Of a stretch of DNA of 64,000 bases, positions 45,650 to 55,353 are shown in pieces. Within the stretch, counting starts at the first letter, position 1; every line of letters begins with the position of its first letter. The stretch comes from Rapidithrix thailandica (GTDB taxonomy: Bacteria > Bacteroidota > Bacteroidia > Cytophagales > Flammeovirgaceae): assembly GCF_039710355.1 (NCBI RefSeq), contig NZ_JBDKWZ010000004.1, positions 248,001 to 312,000 on the forward strand. The letters run 5' to 3'. The translations under genes and the position numbers were made by a program. The notes below the pieces were generated by a model. That model was not told where the DNA came from and searched no databases. It worked only from the letters and a program-made list of their open reading frames with translations.

Positions 45650-48600
45650 TTAATTGGTTAAGTTTTTAATCAGGTTGATAAATAACTTTGCGGCAACTGG
45701 GTCTTGATCTGCCATATTGGTTTCCATTTCGGAGGCTATTAGTCTTCCTTTCTTTTCTGTGATTTCCATCAATGGAATTCCACTCATTTCTGATAAATAA
45801 TCTTCCGGGGCGCTACCAAGACCCGTGTGTGGTCTTAAATAAGTACACAAAGCGTTGGCATCTTCCGGGTTTTTCAAACGGAATGAGCGCCTGCAAGCTC
45901 TAGGTTTTTCTCTACCCACTTGTTGCCACCAGGCCAGTTCCAAAGGACCGATCCCTTCAAAGGCTTCATGTTCGGGAATATGCATGTTTACTACTCTTCC
46001 CTTTCTTTCATACAAGGATTCGATTTTATTGTAATATAACCATTGTAGGTGCTTTCCGGGGTGTACCAGTAATACATTACTTCCATTGCCACAAACTTTT
46101 TTGACATCTTCCCAATTGTACGGCACTTCTTCATCGGTATCCAAATTGGCAATTATCAATAAATCGGCTTTAATAAAACGGATTGCTGTGAGGTCGCTTA
46201 TTTTTTGATATTTCAGCCCCAGAAAATCCAATACTTTACAGGTCTCTCCTGTCAAGTCAAAAACTGCAATCTTTTTATTCTCCGAAAGGTGTTGAGTACT
46301 TACCCATTGCTTTTCGGCAATGGTCAAATCATAAGTGTTTGCCGAGAGGGTTTGCCCCTGGGTGTGTAGGGTCAATACCAATTGATAAGTGGCCTTGGAA
46401 ACAGGCAAACTTTCGGGTAAATTGACTTCAAGCTCCATCCATTTCCGTTGGTAATGTGGTACAGATGGTACATCTTGAACCCCTTCATGGAGTACAGTGC
46501 CTTGATACTCAATTGCCCATTTCAACTGAGAGGTTGGAATGGCATTGCCATCGTTTGCATCATTGACTATACAAACACGAGGCTTGATAGTAGAACCTGC
46601 ATAAAAGTTTCTTCCAAACAGCTCTGCACTGACTAATACCGGGTTGGACGCTTTTTTAACGGCATCGTATACAGGGTAAGGTGTGATCCGGTCGGCATCA
46701 TATACATTCCTGAACCAACATACATTGGCAAATAATAGTACGCCTGCCGAGGCCGGACTGGTTCTGCGGATGACTTCCATCAATTCTTTTGTCATAAAAG
46801 CATGCCTTTGCAAGGTGAAGGTCGGATCTTTGTCTTCATAGGCCCAATCTCCTACCCAAGCTTGTGGTACATAGTTTTTAAAAAGGTATTTCCTGTTAAA
46901 GTGACCGCTATCATTATTGGTGTACCCGGTTGATGTTTCCTGACTAAAAAACGGCCGGTTAGTATTCGCTCCAGGCGACCAATAAATGCGCTTGGACCAT
47001 TCTCCGTCAATGATTTGGAAGAAATCCCGATTGTACCAATTAAAATATACATGGCGGTCGTCAATATCTCCATCATCTATCCCCAGGGGTTTTAAGTTTT
47101 GCTGATAATCTGTCAGGACACGGCCATAACCTGAATCGGCAGAAATAACGGTATTGGGAGATAGTTTCCGGATTTCTTTGATTACTTCAGAAAGGATTTC
47201 CCATTTTTTTATCCGGATTTCTGGCGGATCATTATGGTAGAACATGGTAAAGTACATCTCATTATTGACTGTCCAGATCAATAAAGAGGGGTGGTTTCTG
47301 TACTTTTTGACCAGAGAGAGCATTTCCTCTTTCCACACATCGAGTAACTCTTGTGAGGGGATATTGCCGATCATTAACCAAGGCCATGAACCTTCATAAC
47401 TCACACCAACACCTTGTGTGTCGGCGGCATCCATCCAAGCTTTGGTAAACGGACTGCCATGAGAACGAGTCATCATTTGATTGCCCTCGTGCATCAACTT
47501 AAAAAATGTATTTGCTAATTTGCGGTCATTCGGGGCAATACCACAAGGTGGATGGTTGGCACCCCGAACCCAATAAGGTCTTCCATTCAAATAAAACTGA
47601 TTCCCTCTCGCTTCAAAAGTCCTAAACCCTATGGTTGTGTGTTGGGTGTCAATCAACTTACCCTGTTGGTACAAAGAGGTGACCAATGTATAAAGGTTGG
47701 GTTGTTCAGGACTCCACAGTTTAGGACGGATAGTTCCTGTTTTGCAGTGGACTTCAGCAGTCGTTCCTGGTTGTATTGTAATCCTTTTGCGCGATTCCGA
47801 AATGGAAAGAGGCTGATGGGTTTGTGGGTCTATGATGTCTAATTTTACATCTATCTTTCCTTCGTCTTGACCGGTATTGTTTATACTGATTTCAAAAGTC
47901 CCTCCCTTAGCTGTTATATTGGCATATACATCTTTGATATATGTAGCTTGGGTAACGACAAGTTTTACTTCCTGCCAGATACCTCCTTCATCCCCGTTAA
48001 ACATGCCAAAAGGTAGAGAATTGAGCATGTCATTAGTGACATCCACTGAAACAGCTTTGGTCACATTTTGATCGGCATTGGCTGCCTTTTTGTTTTTCCG
48101 TACTTTTACTCCTACTGCAATGATATTTTTACCCGGTTTTACCACATCGGTGATGTCAAATGCAAAATCGCCAAACATCCCGATGTGTCCTCCAACGTAT
48201 TGACCATTTACATACACATCGGCTATTTTTGAAACAGCATCGAAATGTAAGCTGTAGCGTTTCCCTTCTAGCTTTTTAGGCAATTCGATCCAGTGTCGAT
48301 ACCAGGCCGAGTTGGTTTTTGTATAATCAAAAGTATAGGCCTCACACCTGCTTTCTTCGTTTTCTCTGTAGTTGTCAGAGAGGCCGCTGCCCCGGTGTGG
48401 TAGTCCAGAGTCTTGTAGGTGCAGCCAGTTGCGAACAGGGTTCCAGAAGCTCGGCACCTGCATTACATGCCAGTTTTCATCATTTAATTGAACGGCATAA
48501 GGCGCATCCCCATCCGGCTTTATCTGGTATCCTGGCATAAACAACCAATCCCCATTGAGGGCGACTTCATTTCTTGCAGCGCTAAGCTTTTTGATTTTAT

Positions 48601-49285
48601 GCCCCCGGTAATTTGTACGTTGTTTTGCTCTAAGCTTTTCTTTTTGGCTTTGGGTGAGTTTCTTCGAATATTTTAAGGTATCAGCCGAATAATTAGCTAC
48701 TTCCTTTGTGGTCAGTTGTTTGATATTTAAGTCTTGATAATCGGTTCGAATCCATCCGCCACCTAGTACGGCCGTGCCGCCTTTCAAATATTCTTTATCT
48801 TTGACAATGATCCGGGCTCGCTCTTCTTCATTGAGGTACACCCTGATGTTTCCTTCCCAAAAGATAATCCTGATCTTATAGGTTTCACCTGGTTTAGGTT
48901 GGAAATCCAAAGATTCAAGGGCTAACATTTCATTTTTTGCATTCGATTGGTATCGACATAAATAAAGATCATTGTTGTTCCCTCCTCGTAGTCCAAGGGC
49001 ATAACGGTTGTTTCTATCCTGAAAGCCAAACCCTGACCAAATCTGCACTTGCTCTGCATTGTTTGGAGCTTTTGCAAAAAAAGACATTTCAAAATTTTCC
49101 GGACTTTGTTCTTTCAACGCAATAAAACAGTCTTTGATTGAAAGGTGATTTTCTTTCCATTCTGTCGAGCCTCGGCCTATAATATGTACCTCTTCTTTTG
49201 AAAAATGGTAGTCTTGGGCTAATGATAAATTGTAACTCAAAACCAGGTAAATAAATACCCAGCATTTTTTAATTTCTCGTTTCAT
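45650..49285 (-). CDS. Large GH2 glycosidase with N-terminal jelly-roll-like domain
   Basis: A 1211-residue exported enzyme (signal peptide to ~LSLAQD). Residues ~25-195 look like a concanavalin-like/DUF1080 domain (EMSFFAKAPNNAEQVQIWSGFGF, YKIRIIFWEGNIRVYLNEEE). The GH2 core then follows: ALNGDWLFMPGYQ, VPSFWNP, YSLHFDAVSKIADVYVNGQYVGGHIGMFGDFAFDITDVV, FYLNGRPYWVRGANHPP. The acid/base is Glu676 in IWTVNNEMYF and the nucleophile Glu783 in FFSQETSTG. Residues ~900-1211 contain further beta domains and a segment that may bind sugar. It is convergent with the flavodoxin-RidA gene and followed upstream (minus strand) by a sulfatase in the same direction. Likely role: removing beta-linked galactose or glucuronic acid from a decorated glycan; exact linkage not inferable. 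Confidence 0.88.
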   Translation of the reverse strand: MKREIKKCWVFIYLVLSYNLSLAQDYHFSKEEVHIIGRGSTEWKENHLSIKDCFIALKEQSPENFEMSFFAKAPNNAEQVQIWSGFGFQDRNNRYALGLRGGNNNDLYLCRYQSNAKNEMLALESLDFQPKPGETYKIRIIFWEGNIRVYLNEEERARIIVKDKEYLKGGTAVLGGGWIRTDYQDLNIKQLTTKEVANYSADTLKYSKKLTQSQKEKLRAKQRTNYRGHKIKKLSAARNEVALNGDWLFMPGYQIKPDGDAPYAVQLNDENWHVMQVPSFWNPVRNWLHLQDSGLPHRGSGLSDNYRENEESRCEAYTFDYTKTNSAWYRHWIELPKKLEGKRYSLHFDAVSKIADVYVNGQYVGGHIGMFGDFAFDITDVVKPGKNIIAVGVKVRKNKKAANADQNVTKAVSVDVTNDMLNSLPFGMFNGDEGGIWQEVKLVVTQATYIKDVYANITAKGGTFEISINNTGQDEGKIDVKLDIIDPQTHQPLSISESRKRITIQPGTTAEVHCKTGTIRPKLWSPEQPNLYTLVTSLYQQGKLIDTQHTTIGFRTFEARGNQFYLNGRPYWVRGANHPPCGIAPNDRKLANTFFKLMHEGNQMMTRSHGSPFTKAWMDAADTQGVGVSYEGSWPWLMIGNIPSQELLDVWKEEMLSLVKKYRNHPSLLIWTVNNEMYFTMFYHNDPPEIRIKKWEILSEVIKEIRKLSPNTVISADSGYGRVLTDYQQNLKPLGIDDGDIDDRHVYFNWYNRDFFQIIDGEWSKRIYWSPGANTNRPFFSQETSTGYTNNDSGHFNRKYLFKNYVPQAWVGDWAYEDKDPTFTLQRHAFMTKELMEVIRRTSPASAGVLLFANVCWFRNVYDADRITPYPVYDAVKKASNPVLVSAELFGRNFYAGSTIKPRVCIVNDANDGNAIPTSQLKWAIEYQGTVLHEGVQDVPSVPHYQRKWMELEVNLPESLPVSKATYQLVLTLHTQGQTLSANTYDLTIAEKQWVSTQHLSENKKIAVFDLTGETCKVLDFLGLKYQKISDLTAIRFIKADLLIIANLDTDEEVPYNWEDVKKVCGNGSNVLLVHPGKHLQWLYYNKIESLYERKGRVVNMHIPEHEAFEGIGPLELAWWQQVGREKPRACRRSFRLKNPEDANALCTYLRPHTGLGSAPEDYLSEMSGIPLMEITEKKGRLIASEMETNMADQDPVAAKLFINLIKNLTN

Positions 49286-49509
49286 TTAACTTTTCGTTTA
49301 ATTTAGTACTATGTTCTTTACCTGTATTATTTGTACTGAAGTAGCTAAACTATTAAAAATACCATTAAACGCCCCATTTTTCATGCTTTTCAATTTTTGT
49401 ACAGTGGTTTTCTGTGAAAGGTGTTGAAACAAAACAATTTAATGACTCAAACGAGGTGCCTTGTTTTTCAAGAAAAAAGTCGGTGATAGCAGCAGGAAAT
49501 GAAGGAGTG

Positions 49510-49541
49510 AACCTTCCAGGTTAAAACACAACCGGAAGGTT
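49510..49541. repeat. Degenerate copy of the ACCTTCCAGGTTT palindrome
   Basis: AACCTTCCAGGTT (49510-49522) is followed, after a 7-base spacer, by AACCGGAAGGTT (49530-49541). The arms match apart from a one-base deletion. It is the third copy of the palindrome at 21096 and 21241 and lies just beyond the 3' end of the sulfatase gene. Confidence 0.6.
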
Positions 49542-49559
49542 ATTTTAAGATTATCCCCT

Positions 49560-50981
49560 TTATCTTACGTCTTCCCGTACAATGTAATCCGGGTTGGGTT
49601 CCATAGGGACGGGGGCTTGGATCGCCTGGCGCCATTGGCTCATTAATAGTTTTAATTCCTGTAACTTCGCGGGTTCCTTTGCAATCAGGTTTTGGCTTTC
49701 TTCCAGGTCTTCTTTCAGGTTGAATAATTCAAAACGCCCCTCTTCAAAATACTCGATCAGTTTATAATCCCCTTTCCGGATGGCTCCGGCCGGAGTGATG
49801 CGAAAGGCTCCTTGCGAAGGGTGGTAAGCTTCCAGATAAGCGGGGAAATGCCAGTAAATGGCTTCCCGCTGTAAGGGGCCGCTTTGTGTCAAAAGGGGAA
49901 ACAGACTTTCACCGTCCAGGATTTTTTCTTCAGGCTTTTTCAATCCGGCTGCTTCCAAAAAGCTAGGAAAGAGGTCTGTACCGATCACAGGAACTTCGGA
50001 ACGGGTCCGGGCTTGAATTTTTTCCGGCCAGGTGACACTCATGGGCACCCGGATCCCTCCTTCATAAAGCATCCCTTTGGAGCCGCGCAAAGGCTTGTTG
50101 GAAGTAACCACTCCATGCCCACCGTTATCCGAATAAAAAACGATCATGGTGTTTTGGTACAAGTTGAGCGCTTTCAGTTTTTCAACAATTTTCCCGACTC
50201 CCTGGTCTACACTTTCGATCATCGCAGCATATTCGGCATTCTTTTGCTCGTCTACTACGGGTTTATGGTTGTATTTTTCTGTCAATTCCTTTTTTCCTTG
50301 AATAGGCGTATGGACGGCAAAATGTGTTAGGTACATGAAAAAGGGAGCCTCTTGGTGTTGCTCGATAAACCGGATGGCTTCCTCATTGAGGCGGTCGGTA
50401 AGGTATTCTCCTTCGGGCCCATCCTGAAGTTTGGGGTTTTGATAGGGAGAAAAATAGGATTTGGGGTGTCCTTTATGCGTACCTCCGATATTAATATCGA
50501 AGCCTTGGCCTTTTGGACCCGTATACGGAGCTTCTCCCAAATGCCATTTCCCGATCGAAACGGATGTGTAACCGGCTGGCTTTAAGGCTTCAGCCATGGT
50601 CAGGACTCCGGTATCCAAGGTAGTTTTATTGGGGATGGGAATGATTTTACGTTGGGCCTTGTCTCCCCGTTCACTGGAGTTTACCGTATAGATTCCATGC
50701 CGGGGGGAATATTGTCCGGAAAGTAAACAAGCCCGTGAAGGAGCACAGTTGGGCGCATTGGCATATGCATTGGTGAAGGTCATTCCGTCTGCTGCCAGTT
50801 GGTCGATATGGGGTGTTTCATAAAACTGGCTTCCGTTAAAACCGACATCCCGCCAGCCATAGTCATCTACATAGATTAAGATGATATTCGGTTTTGCCTG
50901 CTCGTGTTTTTTCGCCTGACAGGCAAAGAAAAGGAAAAGAAATAGGGACGCATAATACGGTTTGAATAGGTTCATAATCAT
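49560..50981 (-). CDS. S1-family sulfatase lipoprotein
   Basis: A 473-residue lipoprotein (lipobox FFACQ) of the formylglycine-dependent sulfatase family. Metal ligands at the start: NIILIYVDDYGWRDVGFNG. The sulfatase signature C79-A-P-S-R83 in NCAPSRACLLSGQYSPRHG contains the Cys oxidised to formylglycine by a maturase encoded elsewhere. Later motifs: SIGKWHLGEAPYTGPKGQGFD, FFMYLTHFAVHTPI, VFYSDNGGHGV. It removes a sulfate ester from a sugar, probably in the periplasm. It lies 274 bp upstream of the large GH2 gene on the same strand. A second ATG six bases downstream (50975) gives an equally good signal. The S1 subfamily and sulfate position cannot be read. Confidence 0.93.
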   Translation of the reverse strand: MIMNLFKPYYASLFLFLFFACQAKKHEQAKPNIILIYVDDYGWRDVGFNGSQFYETPHIDQLAADGMTFTNAYANAPNCAPSRACLLSGQYSPRHGIYTVNSSERGDKAQRKIIPIPNKTTLDTGVLTMAEALKPAGYTSVSIGKWHLGEAPYTGPKGQGFDINIGGTHKGHPKSYFSPYQNPKLQDGPEGEYLTDRLNEEAIRFIEQHQEAPFFMYLTHFAVHTPIQGKKELTEKYNHKPVVDEQKNAEYAAMIESVDQGVGKIVEKLKALNLYQNTMIVFYSDNGGHGVVTSNKPLRGSKGMLYEGGIRVPMSVTWPEKIQARTRSEVPVIGTDLFPSFLEAAGLKKPEEKILDGESLFPLLTQSGPLQREAIYWHFPAYLEAYHPSQGAFRITPAGAIRKGDYKLIEYFEEGRFELFNLKEDLEESQNLIAKEPAKLQELKLLMSQWRQAIQAPVPMEPNPDYIVREDVR

Positions 50982-51159
50982 TTTAACTTAGGTTTTAATC
51001 TACTTAGGCATTCAAAGTAACTAATTAAATCCGGAAAGGCTTCACAATTTATTTACATACAAAAACGGGGGAGAAGACTCACAACTCTTCTGAGAAGTCT
51101 TTCACCGGACCGAGTCAAAACCAATGGAAAGAATCATGTTAACTATGGATGGTTAAAGC

Positions 51160-51189
51160 AAAAAAAGCTGCCGGTATACTACCGGCAGC
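51160..51189 (-). terminator. Intrinsic terminator of the 51215-52456 gene
   Basis: GCTGCCGGTA (51167-51176) and TACCGGCAGC (51180-51189) pair perfectly around a TAC loop; seven A residues at 51160-51166 give a U-tract on the minus strand. It lies 26 bp after the stop of the gene it ends. Confidence 0.9.
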
Positions 51190-51214
51190 CTGGGAAGTTT
51201 ACGATTAGTTTAGT

Positions 51215-52456
51215 TTATAAATAAGATTGTACTTCTAAGGTTAAGATTGAACCGTCTTCATTATGGTTGCAATGCCCCGGGCCTATAAGGCCATGATTGT
51301 ACTTTTCAAGGACTAAGGCCAAGGTGAGGAATTCGGTTTTTTTGACAAGTTTCAGGAGATTATAGTTCCAGCTTTTCACCTCTTTAGGTGTGTACTTTTT
51401 GAATAGATGCCGGGCGTCTTTTAAGGCAACGGCCACCTCCAAAGGCACACTACTTCCCCGGATTACATTCAATACGGCCGCGATATATTGCCGGCTTAAT
51501 ACGTAGTATGCATTGTGGTCAGGGTCGGTATTAAGGGTTGTTTCCCAGCTTTTTCCGCTAAGGAAAAATAGCTCGTTTTGACCTTGTTCTCCTAATTTAT
51601 CCCATGTAGTGTCAAAAGAGAAACCGGAAGCGTTGGCTTTCCAATAGTAATGCGAATTGGTGCAGCCAAAAATGCCTTTGGATACCTGAAAGGCAATGTT
51701 ATCAATGGCTCCACCTGCTTCGTCCAGGTGTACGATCATTTTCTTGAGGCCACTGAGCGGACCAAAATTACTGATCCGGGCATATCCGTTGTTGCCCAGT
51801 ACCGGGAGGGGTTGTTGTATTACCCCGAAGGTTCCTACAAATTTTACATACGCTCCTGCCCGGTTGACATCAACGAGGTCTAAGGATTTGATCCGGATAT
51901 CGGAATAGCCTAATAGAAACAGTTCGGAAAAGTCGATAGTAAATTCTACTCCGGCAGTGTGTTCGTCTCCGGGATCATGGCTGTTCAGGTCTTCTTCGGA
52001 AATAATCAACACCTGATGGAGTTGATTACAATTTTGATAAGGTTGTCCGGCTTCTCCGCCTTTGCCTATTCCCGGTCCCGGTCCGGTTCCGGTATTGAAT
52101 GTTTCGTTCGGCGTGCCCAAATCATCATCGCCTCCGGTCGGATGCTCGGAATCGAAAATCATTGCCGCATTTTTGTATTTGCCCAAATCAGGATTATATC
52201 CCCAGATTTTTACCGGACCTACGCCATTTTTAGAATGAGTTTTGAACACGATTTCACCGGGTTGATGATGGTGATTGTCAAACGTAATGACTTCATCTTC
52301 CGGGTCGAAATTGAATAAGCACAATGAAGTGCCTCCTAACGCCATATGCTTACTGGAAGTTGGAGTAGGCGCTACATCCACCACCTCTTTATCACAGCTG
52401 AATAAAGAGAATAGTAAAGTTGTAAGGACAAGTTTGCAAAAGACTTGTGTAGTCAT
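51215..52456 (-). CDS. Lipoprotein of unknown function with a Cys/Trp-rich C-terminal domain
   Basis: A 413-residue surface or periplasmic lipoprotein (lipobox LFSCD). Residues ~40-265 are beta-rich with an internal low-complexity tract of Gly/Thr/Pro (GGDDDLGTPNETFNTGTGPGPG), reminiscent of anchored beta-sandwich domains (VEFTIDFSELFLLGYSDIRIKSLDLVDVN). Residues ~266-410 look like an uncharacterised domain I know from other secreted proteins, typically GCTY..GYWKTH ... YILAHQYIAAKLN; here it reads GCTNSHYYWKA ... WETTLNTDPDHNAYYVLSRQYIAAVLNVIRG ... ARHLFKKYTPKEV. No enzyme motif is visible. It is a single gene with its own terminator. Function unknown. Confidence 0.7.
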   Translation of the reverse strand: MTTQVFCKLVLTTLLFSLFSCDKEVVDVAPTPTSSKHMALGGTSLCLFNFDPEDEVITFDNHHHQPGEIVFKTHSKNGVGPVKIWGYNPDLGKYKNAAMIFDSEHPTGGDDDLGTPNETFNTGTGPGPGIGKGGEAGQPYQNCNQLHQVLIISEEDLNSHDPGDEHTAGVEFTIDFSELFLLGYSDIRIKSLDLVDVNRAGAYVKFVGTFGVIQQPLPVLGNNGYARISNFGPLSGLKKMIVHLDEAGGAIDNIAFQVSKGIFGCTNSHYYWKANASGFSFDTTWDKLGEQGQNELFFLSGKSWETTLNTDPDHNAYYVLSRQYIAAVLNVIRGSSVPLEVAVALKDARHLFKKYTPKEVKSWNYNLLKLVKKTEFLTLALVLEKYNHGLIGPGHCNHNEDGSILTLEVQSYL

Positions 52457-52801
52457 AGTAATTTAGGTTAAAGTTAATAATTGAGAAATTGTAATTATTT
52501 TAAGATTAACCTAAGATACTATATACAGTAAATTGCTTGTGTTACGGTATGTTAACTGATTTGAATAAATATTAATATTCTCCTATTAGTCTTTGTTGGG
52601 CTTTTGCAAACCATGCTGTGGAACTATTCTTGAAAAAGCAGGGGAAGAGTGAGGAAATAGACGCTCAAGGTCAATTATTTACCCGGAAAAAGTGGCAACC
52701 GGGAAAGACAGGTGATTTTATCTGTACCGGTTCATTCTTCTTGTCAATCTTATTCCTTAGGTTTGCGAAAAGATTTATTTACTTTTAACTTTTTATCCTT
52801 T
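52457..52801. other. Intergenic region between the lipoprotein gene and yicC
   Basis: This 345-bp divergent gap has no gene. The open frame of yicC extends back to 52712, but its first 30 codons are not part of the family. A -7 box is present at 52758. No repeat or RNA was recognised. Confidence 0.5.
52758..52765 (+). promoter_or_regulatory. -7 promoter box of yicC
   Basis: TAGGTTTG matches TAnnTTTG and predicts a start near 52772, about 30 nt before the ATG at 52802. The nearest TTG upstream (52741) is only 14 bases away, shorter than the usual spacing. Confidence 0.4.
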
Positions 52802-53680
52802 ATGATAAAATCGATGACCGGATATGGAAGCGCGCTGAAAGAAACTGAGAATCTGGAGGTGAAAGTGGAGATACGCACGCTGAATTCTAAATTTCTGGAC
52901 TCTAATGTTAAGCTGAATGGTCATTTTTCCGATAAAGAAATTGAGATCAAAAATTTAGTGAGCAAAGAGTTGGTGAGGGGCAAGGTGTCCCTATTGTTGA
53001 ATTATGCTTCCAAAAGGCCCGAATTGCATAAATTCAAAGTAAACCAAGCCATTGCCGAGCAATATTATAATGAGTTGAGCCAAACCGCAGATGCCTTCAG
53101 TTTATCCAAACAGGATATCCTGCGCCTGATGATGCAAATGCCGGATATTTGTATCAACGATTGGGACGATGCGCATTTGGAAGAGGATTGGAAAGTAGTA
53201 AAAGCCACTATTTTGGAGGCTATCAAAGCCTGTGATGAGTTCCGTGTCAAGGAAGGGCAAGCTCTGAAAGTGGCTTTTGAAGAAGGGGTACAACATATCA
53301 GGGAGTTGCAGGTAAAGGTGGAAGAAAGAGACCCTGAAAGGGTGAAAAAAATCCGGACAAAGCTGGAAAGCCAAGTACAAGAGTTTTCCAATAACGAAAA
53401 CTTTGATGCCAACCGCTTTGAACAGGAATTGATTTACTATATTGAAAAGCTGGACATCAGTGAGGAGAAAGTGCGTTTGAAAAACCACTTGAATTATTTG
53501 GAAGAAACACTGAACAATTCGCGTTCGGAAGGGAAAAAGCTGGGCTTTATTTGCCAGGAAATCGGCCGGGAAATCAATACCATCGGATCAAAAGCAAACG
53601 ATGCTGAGATTCAACGCCTGGTAGTGAATATGAAGGATGAATTGGAGAAAATGAAAGAACAAGTACTGAATGTACTTTAA
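52802..53680 (+). CDS. yicC: YicC-family endoribonuclease
   Basis: A 292-residue cytoplasmic protein of the YicC/YloC family, which has endoribonuclease activity in E. coli. It opens with the invariant MIKSMTGYGSA and NSKFLD motifs and closes with the DUF1732 domain: EQELIYYIEKLDISEEKVRLKNHLNYLEETL, GKKLGFICQEIGREINTIGSKANDAEIQRLVVNMKDELEKMKEQVLN. Length fits the family (about 290). The start chosen is ATG 52802 because it begins the conserved motif. In many genomes yicC is followed by gmk, but here a convergent protoporphyrinogen oxidase gene follows. Confidence 0.96.
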   Translation: MIKSMTGYGSALKETENLEVKVEIRTLNSKFLDSNVKLNGHFSDKEIEIKNLVSKELVRGKVSLLLNYASKRPELHKFKVNQAIAEQYYNELSQTADAFSLSKQDILRLMMQMPDICINDWDDAHLEEDWKVVKATILEAIKACDEFRVKEGQALKVAFEEGVQHIRELQVKVEERDPERVKKIRTKLESQVQEFSNNENFDANRFEQELIYYIEKLDISEEKVRLKNHLNYLEETLNNSRSEGKKLGFICQEIGREINTIGSKANDAEIQRLVVNMKDELEKMKEQVLNVL

Positions 53681-53816
53681 TCTTTCGTTGAGCAGTTTAC
53701 ATTGCACCGATAAGCCTGCGTAAATGTCTACCAACAGGGATGGGAAGAACGTTTCTAAACACAATGAAACAACTTATGCTCTCCTCATCCTTGTTATTTT
53801 CTTTTTATCGTTTTTT

Positions 53817-55142
53817 CTAAACCTCGTGCGGATGGATTTGGGGGCTTAGCGTATTTGCTAAAGTGGCTCCTTTGTCAATGCAATCCGCAATAGACACCCC
53901 TCCATACCAATTGGCACATACATGAATGCCTTGCTTTGCCAATTGAGGTAGTTTCGTTTCAACAGGCAAGATCCGTTGGTCGTACTGGGGGATGGCCTTC
54001 GGCCAGAATGTAAAATGTTGATATATGGGTGCCGCACTGATCTGATAGCAATTTTGTAATTCACGGGTGACGTTTGCCCGGATTTCATCCTCACCCAATT
54101 GCGCATTTTTCTCGTATTGTACTCCTCCTACAAAACTAGTGATTAATACTTTGTCATCTGCGGTGCGATTGCGGAACAAGCTACTGCTCCAGATGCTTCC
54201 GGCCAGAAACAAACCGGAGGTCTTCGGGTTTAATCCTCCAAAGCCGTTTAAGGGGTGCCCTACGGCATCTCTTTCAAATACCGAATGTACTACGGCCATG
54301 GGGGGGTAATGCAATTGCATTAAGCTTTCAGCGAAATCGGGGTGGAGTTCGTTGAGAATATTGGCGGTAGCTCTTGCCGGAAGAGACAAGACAATTTGAT
54401 CAAAAGCAAAACTCCCTTTCTCCGTGCTTACCCGGAAGCCTCCTTCATTTGCTTCGATCCGTGATACTTTGCAGTTGTATTCAATATGTTCCAGCACGCT
54501 GGCCAGTTTGTAAGGCAAAGTTTGCATACCCTCTGTAAAACTCACAGCCACTTTGCGTTCGGTGGTTTTGGCATTTTTGATAAAGCCTTTCAGTACCGAG
54601 CCGTATTTTGCCTCAAATGCTAGCAGGGATGGAAACGTTTTTTCCATTAAAAGTTGAGCCGGATCACCTGCATAAATCCCCGAAATAAAAGGGTTTACGG
54701 CATTCTCAACGACCTCTTTTCCAAAATGCCGTTGGAAAAAATCCGCTACGGTTTCACCCGCTTGCCCTTTAGAACGGTGAAAAAACTCAAAGAGAATTTT
54801 CATTTTGGTAGAAAAGCTGAAAAAGTTATTGGACAACAAGGCCGGAGGAGAGGAGGGCAATGCCTGGTAGGCTCCGTTTTTAAAAATATACCGGTGCTTG
54901 CTGACTTCTTCAGGAGTAATGGTTTCCCGGTCCAGGTCTAATTCCCGGAGCAAAGTCAGTGTATTTTGATTGCATAAGAGGGAGTTGGGCCCCAATTCCA
55001 GCAGGTGGCCTTGGTCTTTTTTACTGGCAATTACCCCGCCTGCGCGAGATGAAAGCTCCAATAAAGTATAAGGGACTCCTTTCTTTTGTAAATAGTAGGC
55101 CGTAGCTAATCCCGAAATGCCTCCTCCTATGATGCCGATCAT
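53817..55142 (-). CDS. hemG: Protoporphyrinogen oxidase
   Basis: A 441-residue FAD-dependent oxidase that converts protoporphyrinogen IX (or coproporphyrinogen III) to the porphyrin in haem synthesis. The dinucleotide-binding motif is at the start (MIGIIGGGISGLATAYYLQK), followed by TLLELSSRAGGVIASKKDQGHLLELGPNSLL, which is typical of the HemY/HemG-type oxidases. Later motifs: FFQRHFGKEVVENAVNPFISGIYAGDP and, at the end, HVCANWYGGVSIADCIDKGATLA, the C-terminal FAD contact. The start chosen is ATG 55142; an upstream ATG at 55193 adds an unrelated extension. The coproporphyrinogen-dependent form (often called hemY/cgoX) cannot be excluded. Convergent with yicC. Confidence 0.93.
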   Translation of the reverse strand: MIGIIGGGISGLATAYYLQKKGVPYTLLELSSRAGGVIASKKDQGHLLELGPNSLLCNQNTLTLLRELDLDRETITPEEVSKHRYIFKNGAYQALPSSPPALLSNNFFSFSTKMKILFEFFHRSKGQAGETVADFFQRHFGKEVVENAVNPFISGIYAGDPAQLLMEKTFPSLLAFEAKYGSVLKGFIKNAKTTERKVAVSFTEGMQTLPYKLASVLEHIEYNCKVSRIEANEGGFRVSTEKGSFAFDQIVLSLPARATANILNELHPDFAESLMQLHYPPMAVVHSVFERDAVGHPLNGFGGLNPKTSGLFLAGSIWSSSLFRNRTADDKVLITSFVGGVQYEKNAQLGEDEIRANVTRELQNCYQISAAPIYQHFTFWPKAIPQYDQRILPVETKLPQLAKQGIHVCANWYGGVSIADCIDKGATLANTLSPQIHPHEV

Positions 55143-55353
55143 AATCTTCGTATAGTTTAAATTTTGCCAAGTAAATGCAAATGTTAAGTGCATGCACCTA
55201 ATCGAACGAATGGTAGTTCAGTATAAATTTCAGATAGTAAAAGGGAAAAAACAAGCCCTTACTTTCTTGGTTTGAAATTATATACTTTTTAAATAAGGAA
55301 GGTTGATTTTGATCATCTTTGTTTGGCAATAAAGATGAAGCGGGCAAATGAGA

